Below, piece by piece: positions 55,516 to 64,000 of a stretch of DNA of 64,000 nucleotides. Below the pieces are notes generated by a model. That model was not told the DNA's origin, made no database searches, and worked only from the letters and a program-made list of their open reading frames with translations. Position numbers and translations under genes: made by a program. Each line of letters opens with the position of its first letter. Positions within the stretch are counted from its first letter, which is position 1. Source of the DNA: Hygrophila difformis (lineage: Eukaryota; Streptophyta; Magnoliopsida; Lamiales; Acanthaceae); NCBI GenBank assembly GCA_030278955.1, contig JAOANR010000010.1, positions 17,700,444 through 17,764,443 on the forward strand, written 5' to 3'.

Positions 55516-58500
55516 ATGAATAAAACAGGGCTAGTGCACCACGTGGTCCTCCGGGTTACCACCGCCTCCATTTCCCACCTCAGATTACCCATTTACGCTG
55601 CCGCATCACCACCGCCCGCCGCCACCAATCGGGACATCTCCTCCTTTCTTTTCCCTCAACCTTCCTCAGCCACCATGAGTGCATACAATACCGTCGCCAC
55701 AACCCCTGTGGACACACTTTTCAAGCTGAAGAAAGCTCTTCGCACCAAAGTGAGAAAAGAACTCAAGTCCATGGACCTCCAGCTCAGATCTCAAGAAGGC
55801 AATTTGTTTGTTCTAAAAGCTGATTGATGCTTATCTATTCAGTTAACCCGACTATGAATTTGTACTCATTTTGGTATTCTTGGAATTTTCGGTTTGTGCG
55901 AATTTGTCTTCTTTAGATGACGCAATACAGAGGATAGTGTTGAATGCTCCATGGTTCAAATCTTGTACAAGACTATGTGCTTACATCAGCTGCGCTCCTT
56001 TGCGAGAAGTGGATACCAGTAAAATTTTGTCTGAGATTTTGCAGAATACTGGCACGGGTAATCTTTTTATTCCCTCTCGGTTCTTACTAAGCCTGATAGT
56101 ATCAACAAAGTTGGTTAGTGATACCTACAGTTATAGTACAATGTCAAAAATTGGTGATTTACCCTGTTATTTTCATCTTAAGCTTGGTTAGATGTGAAAA
56201 ATCATTGATTGTGTGTTTCATGTGTGCAATATGTGATTACTGCCCTCGTTTTCTTTTTCCCGCAAATAGTGTTTGGATTGCTAATAACATAATGTTAGAT
56301 GTTGTGCTGTATTCTTTTGTGATTGTGCGCATTCATGCTTGCCGCTTCATTCGACTTTAGGCTTTATGTTAACACTGGTTTCGATTTTATTTTTTTTTTT
56401 TTGGTTATTTATTTATGTATTAATTTTGTAGGGGGAATAATAGATCCATGAAATTTAAGTTCTTATTTTGTTATTCTTCAACAAGGTGGTCATCCGCAAG
56501 TGCCAAAAAAGCTTTATGTTCCTAGGGTTGAAGACAAGAATAGTTTCATGAGGATGTTAAACATTTCTAGGATGGATGATTTGATCGCAAATTCCATGAA
56601 TATATTGGAACCGGCTCCATGTGATGCTGAGGGAAATGAACGTGAAGATGGTAAGTCTTGTTTCTTGTATACTTTGAACTGTTTAATGTGCGCTAGTAGG
56701 CCGTGTTGATGATACGCAAGTTGTGTTTTCTGATCAGATATGGGGTCTGCCCTGCACCTGGATGTAAGTTTGTTGTAGAGCATGAATGCATGATTGATAG
56801 GGCATTTAGCTTTTAATATGCTTTACTCCCTCCGTCCCATATTTATCTTCTTACTTTCCGTTTTTGGACGTCCCACATTTATCTTCCTACCCAAAAAAGG
56901 GAAATTTTTTTTACTAAAATGTCCCTACATGTCCATATATTTACAGAAAAACCAATCCTTAATTTTACTAACAATTGCACTACAAGACAAAAAGAGACAA
57001 ATTTACCCCTCAAAAAGTACACATGAAAATAATAAAATACAACTTTCTTAAACTCCGTATCTACAGTGTCGAAGAAGATAAATATGGGACGGAGGGAGTA
57101 CATATTTTTATCTGTGTATGCTTCAAGAAATAGAAGTACATGATGGGTTGAAGCCGTGTTAATTAAGAAATGATATCTTTACCATTCTTCCAGAATACAG
57201 CCTAACTTCTTGTTATGACTAACTTCTTCATAAAATCCAGTAATTTTGGACTTTCATTCCATGTACTGAGGTAATCATCTATATTTGGCCTGACATTATT
57301 GAATGTTGCATGAATATTAATAATGCTCATATACTCGTACTCTGTTTCACACATACATTATTATGACTGTAAATTGTTAGACTATTGCCCTCAAATTACT
57401 GGGTGGCTGCTTCCTTATGTGATATCTGAATTAAGGCGCGTCTTCAATGCAGTAATGTTTGCAAATGAACCTGTGGACCTGTTCCTTTTACCTGGTGTGG
57501 CCCAACCTCCTTATTTTTAACTATTATTCTACTTTCATAATTGATTTGGTACCCTATCTTAACTTCAGAGCTTTACATCTTTTTTCGCTATTTGTTTACA
57601 TAGGACTTGCTTTTGACAAAATGGGCAGGCGCTTGGGCCGTGGTGGAGGGTATGTAATCTATTCTCTTTATAGAATCTGATTTTCAGCAATCAAAGTTTC
57701 GAACTTAACTTTTAGTACACTTTTTTAAGTGTCGCAGCATTTTCTTGGTATCTTGCATTGTAAAGTGACTAAGCACTGTAAATTAGTCTGTTGAAAGTTT
57801 ATTGCCCTGTTATAATGGTGGAAATTCTCCATGTAAAGGGCCTCCTTGGGCTAAAATGCATGTTGCCTCAATCTTATCTTTTACTTTATGCATTTCCCTT
57901 GGAAGAGCTTGATTTTGTAGTAATATGCTGAGTGATTCAATATTGTTCGTCACCATACCCTTTAAAAAGAGAGGACTTTTCTGATACTATTGTTCCTCTC
58001 TTTAATTTTCACCTTTCTTTGTCCTTGATTGTGTCGTAAGAAATAGAGAATTAAATCATGTGAATCTGTGAAGGGATGGAAACATATAAAGTAAATTGAA
58101 TATTGTGTTGTATGTGTGCCCTTGTTTATATATAAATCCTGAATATTAACATCTGCAGATATCAAGTTCAGTACATTTTATCTCTTCGTAATGTTCTCTA
58201 TCGATTTTGAATTAATATGTTTTTATGTTTTTATCCCATGTGCTCTTTTCATGTAATAATGAATTAATTGTAGCTATTATGATGCCTTCCTCACAAAATA
58301 TGAAGAGCTTACAAAGGACCGCAAGTGGAAGAAACCTTTATTTGGTATGTTGATTTATTCATCACAATCTTATGTATTGCCTAAGCAAGACCTGTAACAT
58401 AGTCACACCACACGACACATTAATCTCTGAGTATTAAGTATTTATACTTATGCAACTACATGCAGTTGCTCTGTCTTATTCGTGCCAAATACTAGAAGAC

Positions 58501-58602
58501 AGTGTTATACCAATGACTCCAAGTGACATCCCCATTGATGCTCTTGTTACATCGTCTGGTGTGATCCCCATTAGTCCCACTGCTGATGAGATATGTTCCT
58601 GA
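55516..58602 (+). CDS. 5FCL: 5-formyltetrahydrofolate cyclo-ligase (5-FCL), seven exons
   Basis: Exons inferred: 55516-55798, 55917-56057, 56486-56650, 57453-57494, 57604-57649, 58274-58344 and 58466-58602; 885 bp, 294 residues. The enzyme uses ATP to turn 5-formyl-THF into 5,10-methenyl-THF, recycling a stored and inhibitory folate; the plant form is mitochondrial. Visible family motifs: LKKALRTKVRKELKSM, APWFKSCTRLCAYISC, REVDTSKILSEIL, KKLYVPRVEDKNSFMRML, VDLFLLPGLAFD, the signature GRRLGRGGGYYDAFL, and VALSYSCQILEDSVIPMTPSDIPIDALVT. The first about 53 residues are Ser/Ala/Arg-rich with few acids, as in a transit peptide. Starts at 55453 (longer) or 55675 (good context, no transit peptide) are possible. 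Intron 1 has a GC donor (AAG|GCAATT); the others are GT-AG. Exon 3 to 4 gives EDVMFANEPVDLF. Confidence 0.93.
56826..57098. mobile_element. Stowaway MITE in intron 3 of the folate gene
   Basis: 273 bp with near-perfect inverted ends ctccctccgtcccatattta / taaatatgggacggagggag and TA duplications at 56824-56825 and 57099-57100. CTCCCTCCGTCCC is the standard Stowaway terminus. Confidence 0.92.
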
Positions 58603-59249
58603 TATAGATGCTCTGCTGCTGGTCTGTTTTGGCTGGTTGAGTTCTGGTTCAAGTTTCCAGGTATACAAATGTTCTTGCAACAGCTCAATTTGTGGTTTCC
58701 TGATTCTGTCGTTGTTGCGAAGGATCTATTGTGCAAGCTGTTTGAACTTGATTTTTAACTTGTAACATTTTCATGGCCCCTTTGATATGCCAAAAGGGGA
58801 TTATTTTTTGCATTGGAATGGAGTCGGTTTTATTAACAATGCTTTGTAGCAAAAAAACTGCTTTGGGAGAAGTACCCTTCATTGTCTAGATTCTCAATGG
58901 ATTAGTTTTAGGTCCAAATTGGTTTGAGGATACACGGTAACTCACCAAAAAAACAATACTTTGTGGCAGGACTGCCCCCGAAGATGTTACTGATTTTGGC
59001 TTATGGTTCTCGTCAGGATTTGGTAGTTTGAAATTAAATTCTATAGGAATAATTGGGGAGTTCAAGTAGAAAACTAATTGATACAGTAAAGGATTATAGG
59101 TGTTCAAGATGTCCGCTATTTCTAAAGTAATAATTTTCTAACAATTTTAATTTTTTCAAGAATGAAAAAAGATAAATAAAAAATCACACTCTCATGCGCA
59201 CGACACTGGAGAAAAATCTAGCATATAGTACTTGTAACTGTTTGATCAA
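58603..59249 (+). other. 3' UTR and downstream flank of the folate gene
   Basis: No gene seen. The 3' UTR probably ends before 59000. The hAT insertion begins at 59258. Confidence 0.5.
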
Positions 59250-59908
59250 GTTGCTACTAGGGGTGTAAACGAGCCGAGTCGAGGTCGAGCCTTACCAGGA
59301 GCTCGGTTCGGTTATATATAAGTTCGGCTCGGCTCGAGCTCGAAGCTCGACGAGCTTTAAAAAATGAGCTCGGCTCGAGCTCGACACAATATATTGAAGC
59401 TCGAGCTCGGCTCGACGGCCCAAAAAAGCTCGACATAAATTTCAGTTTTTTTTTTTTTTTTTAAACCGGGTATCCTTAGAGCACATTGGATTCAAGACTA
59501 AAAATTTTAAATTATTCAGTAATGAGCTTAAAAACTTAAAAGACGGAGTTCTGTAGAAATATATTAAACTATTCATAATCTATATATTAATAAAACCATT
59601 AGTGAACAACCTATCCTACATTTAATGTGGTGTCTCCATTTCAAATTTTCAATTTTTATGGATTTTTGCATTTTAAATTTATTAATTTTAGAGTTTCTCA
59701 TTTATTATTTATTTATTCATTCTAGATTTTCAATTTGAAATATATGGAATTTTCAATTTATAGGGAATCCTAAAATATTGTTCACTTTTAAAAACATATG
59801 AAAGATTTGACATTTAAAATTTAAAAAGATTTGAAAGATTTTAAATTTTAAATTATATAGAATTTCCAATTCCAATTTATATATTACATATAATTAATAT
59901 GTAAAATA

Positions 59909-60157
59909 CTTCTCTGTATTCAAATATTTTTTACGGACCCACTTTTCAGACAGTACATTTTAAATAATGAATAACTCAAGTTCAGTACAAGTAAAAATTC
60001 TAAAAGTTCGATGTTTAAAAACTACACGACGTGACGAATCTAACAAGATCTCACTTGGTCATATTTTAACTTGTATAACTATGATAAAACTTTAAGTGAA
60101 AGTCTATGTGTGAATAGTAGCACATTTACAAATGTCAACAACATTTGACCACGGAAG
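59909..60157. mobile_element. Stowaway-like MITE inside the Helitron
   Basis: Flanked by TA (59907-59908, 60158-60159) with ends CTTCTCT... and ...ACGGAAG. Its sequence is the reverse complement of 35458-35711 (agatctcacttggtcatattttaacttgtata and other blocks). Confidence 0.75.
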
Positions 60158-60659
60158 TAATAATATGAAACTTATTTATATTTTATTATATTAAAAATTA
60201 TACAAGACATTTATAATTATTAAGAAAATTGTGAAAATTCATATTATGTGAATAATTGGTTTACAATAAATTAACTATTTCCGTAAAAATATTATAAATA
60301 AAATAATGGGGATTATAAAGAGTTATTGGAGTGCGGATATATCTATTATTAAATAAAGAAGGAAAATTAAATTTATTTAATCTATTTTTTAAGGAAGAAT
60401 TCATTTATCTATGTCATTAATCTATAGTTTATCATATTTGTAATTGACCGAAGAATAAATACAAAATCTAACTTTGTTAAAAAATTGAATAGCTAACTGC
60501 TGTAAATTCTATAAGTTTGAACCTGTTCTCTGGAATGCCTGTACCAGATGAAGTTTTAACGTCTGAAACAGAGAATTTACTAATACTAGAAGAATCATAT
60601 TATAATAAGAAAAAAAATTATGACAGATCATACTAAGCTATTACCATTGTTAATTGATG

Positions 60660-62781
60660 AGCAAAGAATATTTATAATAAGATAATGTCTGCAGTTGATA
60701 GTGGTGAGGGTGGGATTCTTTTTTCTTTACATGGTGGAACTAACAATATGTTTATCTGGAAACCATTATGTTCAGCCCTTCGTGGAGGCGTGATATTATA
60801 TTGCTTGTAGCATCCAGTGGAATAGCATCACTACTTCTTCCAAGAGGTAGGACTGCACATTCTAGATTTGGTATTCCACTAGATTGTGATGAGAATTCTA
60901 CCTACAAAAGAGTTACCACAGAAAATGATTTAACATCTTTTCTAATTAAAACAAACTTCATTATTTGGGATGAAAATTCTTGATTGGTATAATGATTATA
61001 AGCCCATCTGATTTAACCAAATTTTTCATTCGATTTCAGAGGAGAAAATTCTCGCTCGCAGTTTGTTTACTATGACTATAAATAGAAGTCATTGTCAATC
61101 TTTAAAAAATATTGGACTCTATCTTCCAGAATCGGTTTTTAGAGGGGACTCAAAGCATTAATATGTAATTAAGATGGATTAACTCAAGATACAATAAAAA
61201 TATTGTCTACAATGAAATTTATATATGCCAAAAAAATTGCAAAATGAATACTTCATGCAGGTGATGGTAATTGGCAAAACTGGTATTGATCTGGAGATGT
61301 ACAATCAGATGTGACATTTCAAGATGATTTTCTTATGAACTATACGGGTCGACAATTGTTGAGATTATATATACAAATATAAATTGTACCACTTCAAATC
61401 CAGACATTTTTAAAGATGTTGCTAGACTAGCCCCTACAAATAAGATATTGATACGATCAATGATTACATCATGGAACATATGTCTGCAAATCAAAAGATA
61501 TATCTCAGTTCTAAAAATATTTGTCAAGATGATAAAAGTAAGTATATATAGTGACGATGAAATATTTTCACCGGAATATCAAAGTATGATCAAACTTTCA
61601 GGATTACCGAATCATGAAATAAAGTTGAAGTAGGGCTGCATAGTCATGTTTCTTAAGAATATAGATCCATCAAATAAATTATGCAATGGAAGCACGTTGA
61701 TAGTAAATAAGATACGGAACCATACAATTAAGGCTAAATAATTTTGTGAAACCATGAAAATTGAAAATTCTTGATAGTATGATTATAAGCCTATTGGATT
61801 TAACCAAATTTCCATTCAATTTTAAAGGAGAAAATTCTCACTTTATTTTAAAATGATTATAAACAAAAGTCAATGTCAATATTTAAAGAATGTTGAACTC
61901 TATTTTCAAAACCAATTTTTAGCTTTGAACAATTATATGTTGTGATATCTCGTGTCACTAGCAAGAGAGGAATCAAAGTATTAATATTTAATTAAGATGG
62001 ATTAACTCAAGTACTACAAGAAATATTGTTTACAATGAGATTTATATATAAAAGAAAATTGCAATATGGATACTTCATGTAGGTGATGGTAGAAATGGAA
62101 TTGATCTTGGAGATGTAGTCAGATGTGACATTTTCGGATAATATTCTTATAAACTCTACGGGTGATCCTATATAAGTATTTTTTTAATGTACATATACAA
62201 ATATAAACTGCATTACTTTATATATAGACATTTTTAAAGATATGTGCTATACTAGCCCCTTCCAATGAGATGAGTTGATACAATCAATTATTACATCATG
62301 TAATGTCTGTCTGCAAATGAAAATGTATATCTCAGTTCTAAAAATATTTGTCAAGAGGATGAAATCATGGATAATGACAATGAAATATTTTCATCACAAT
62401 ATCTAAAAACGATCAAGTTTTCTGGTCTCCTGAATCATAAAATAAAGTTGAATGAGTGTTAAAGTTGAATGAGTGTTGTATAATCATTCTTTTAGTTATA
62501 TAGATCCATCAAATAAATTATGCAATGGAAGTAGATTGATAGTAACCAAGATGCGAAACCATATAATTAAGGTTAAACTAATTTTGAGAAACCATGAAAG
62601 TATAAAATTCTTGATTGGTAGAATGATTATAAGCCCGTCTGATTTAACCAAATTCTCCATTCGATTTCAAATGAGACAATTCCCATTCGCAGTTTGTTAC
62701 GTGAATGTAAAGAAATGTCAATGTCAATCATTAAAGAAGGTTGGACTCTATCTTCGGAAATCAGTTTTTAGCAATAAATAG
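60660..62781 (+). pseudogene. Helitron helicase remnant with tandem partial duplication
   Basis: Pif1-like helicase pieces include VASSGIASLLLPRGRTAHSRFGIPLDCDENSTY...LIKTNFIIWDE (60768-60980), corresponding to the motif after the ATP-binding loop. They continue with GDGNWQNWY, APTNKILIRSMI, DDEIFSPEYQSMIKLSGLPNHEIKLK (about 61550-61630), and NKLCNGSRLIVTKM with LTKFSIRFQMRQFPFAVCY (about 62510-62700). Blocks starting 'ttcttgat...gattataagcc' repeat near 60976, 61768 and 62609 (spacing about 0.8 kb), showing that the C-terminal region was partly duplicated in tandem. Many stops and shifts; not functional. Confidence 0.8.
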
Positions 62782-63159
62782 TTATATGTTGTGATATCTC
62801 GTGTCACTAGCAAGATGAGACTCAAAGTATTAATATTTAGTTAAGATGGATTAATTTAGGATACTACAAGAAACGTTATTTACAGTGAAATTTTCAGCAA
62901 ATTGTAAGGAAAATGTTCATATCATGCTTAATACTTATTTAAATTTATTTAATTATAAATTAAATTTCAAATTAAATAAAATATAATTTTATTATTTATT
63001 TTTATTGATCTGGTAGGTTTGTACGGGACAAGCAACAAGAAGACGATTTAATATGATTTCTCTATTAGTTTTAAAAATAATTAAACTATAATTATCATAT
63101 ATTCTCTATTAGTTTCATATGATATAACTATATATATTATATATAAAATATATAATTAT

Positions 63160-63190
63160 ACCCGTCGAGTCTCGACGGGTTAGTTACTAG
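63160..63190 (+). other. Helitron 3' terminal hairpin and CTAG end
   Basis: acccgtcgag-t-ctcgacgggt is a perfect hairpin, followed by tagttactag. In Helitrons this structure signals the end of rolling-circle replication. Confidence 0.85.
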
Positions 63191-63508
63191 TTCTTTATAA
63201 TAGTCCCAATTTTGAAGGAGATTGGGATTTAGAGTTTTTGATTTAGTGTTAACCATAATAAAATATAATGTAGTACTATATTATTAAATACACTATATTT
63301 TTAAGAAAGAAATAATATATAATATATTCGAGCCTATTATCGAGCTTTCAAGACGAGTATTAGTGAGCTCGGCTTGAGCTCATTAATATTCGAGCCGATC
63401 TCGAAGTCGAGCCGAGCCTTTTCGAGTCGAGCTTGGGTCGAGCTTTGATCGAGTCGAGCCCGAATATTTTACGAGCCTATCAGTCTCATTTACACCCCTA
63501 GTTGCTAC

Positions 63509-64000
63509 CAAATTTATGATTATGCCTTCATATGCTTTTGTGATTCGTCACTTGCCAGTGAGACAGAGTTGTTCACAAACGCTTTTACGGTCAACTCAAT
63601 AAGGGTAAGGGGCATTTCGCCCATCGATTAGACGTGGATAGTATGAAATGCAGTTTAAATAAAATTATATTGTGAATTTTTAATACTAGGAATATAAATT
63701 TTGGGTAATTTAGAGTCAAGGACTCCAAACTCTAAACTCTAAACCTCTCCTATTATGTTTCTATTTATAAAAACTCATTGCTCTAAAACTATAGAAAGGG
63801 ACCTCTTCAAAAGTTTGACTTTTCCTTAGCACCCTTCCTTACGTACCTAAATTTTTTGGTCTCTTTTTAACCCTATTTTTTTACCAGTTCGTTTCGAATT
63901 CGGCCCAAGAAAATGAAAACAAAATGGATCATTTTGGTTAACTATGAGTCTATGACCTATCAAGAAAAGTAATGATACTGAATTCAACCCACCAAAAATA
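63509..64000 (+). other. Unique flank, no gene recognised
   Basis: AT-rich DNA beyond the hAT insertion. Short open stretches have no recognisable motif. Confidence 0.5.

Larger units (their letters stand above)
59579..63190 (+). mobile_element. Helitron relic inside the hAT element
   Basis: The 5' end TCTATATATTAATAAAACC follows an A, and the 3' end is CTAG followed by T, with a perfect 10-bp-arm hairpin (63160-63180) ten bases before the end. The insertion site (A|T), the lack of a target duplication and the helicase remnants inside all fit a Helitron of about 3.6 kb. The N-terminal Rep part of the usual Rep-helicase gene is not recognisable. Confidence 0.85.
59258..63500. mobile_element. 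Non-autonomous hAT element (split by a Helitron), target duplication GTTGCTAC
   Basis: The ends TAGGGGTGTAAACGAG and the inverse of CATTTACACCCCTA are flanked by the exact 8-bp repeat GTTGCTAC (59250-59257, 63501-63508), the hAT signature. Without the Helitron it would be about 631 bp. Both ends are packed with GAGCTCG, GGCTCGA and TCGAGCC motifs in both orientations, and no transposase gene is present. Confidence 0.88.

Noticed and set aside
55072..55592. Minus-strand open frames upstream of the folate gene as a divergent gene
   Set aside because: Arg/Gly-rich readings of the CG-rich leader with no splice structure or known motif; more likely promoter and 5' UTR.

Overview
The window is nuclear DNA of a flowering plant, most likely a eudicot; I cannot name the species. 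The evidence is spliced genes with plant-type introns, Ty1/copia and Ty3/gypsy-Athila-type LTR retrotransposons, MULE, PIF/Harbinger, hAT and Stowaway DNA transposons, a Helitron and tRNA-derived SINEs. Only two ordinary host genes are clear: a small two-exon gene of unknown function (31146-32954) and a seven-exon gene for 5-formyltetrahydrofolate cyclo-ligase (55516-58602). Nearly everything else is mobile DNA, much of it nested.

Positions 1-30306 form a three-layer nest, all on the + strand. The outer layer is an old, mutated copia element (gag-pol 1-3514, 3' LTR from 29876; its 5' end lies outside the window). A second copia element (LTRs 3665-4565 and 28929-29837, target duplication TCATT) sits in its 3' untranslated part. 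That element is split between protease and integrase by a roughly 19.3-kb Athila-like element (LTRs of about 4.4 kb at 6222-10639 and 21117-25540, target duplication GATAT, tRNA-Asp-type primer site). Both inner elements have matching target duplications and closely similar LTR pairs. The Athila-like LTRs hold a periodic array of near-perfect GC-rich palindromes whose arms co-vary. Between pol and the 3' LTR there are three polypurine-tract/LTR-start-like junctions and an intact F-box-like ORF (18786-19433), although the element's own gag and pol are broken.

Positions 30307-40533 hold the small host gene (with a SINE in its intron), a second SINE, a CACTA-like terminus, a Tourist-like MITE carrying a Stowaway-like MITE, and a dead PIF/Harbinger element (35978-40345) with unusually long inverted arms of about 1.1 kb.

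Positions 40534-55007 are a 6.28-kb direct tandem array: a 1.9-kb host-like segment occurs three times, separated by two nearly identical 4.36-kb MULEs. Each MULE encodes a transposase with a zinc-binding SWIM-like motif and a C-terminal OTU-type cysteine protease domain. The two copies carry different single-base lesions.

Positions 55008-64000 hold the folate gene (Stowaway MITE in intron 3, GC-AG first intron) and, about 650 bp downstream, a non-autonomous hAT element with an 8-bp target duplication (GTTGCTAC). Inside the hAT is a 3.6-kb Helitron relic whose helicase region is partly repeated in tandem and which carries its own MITE.
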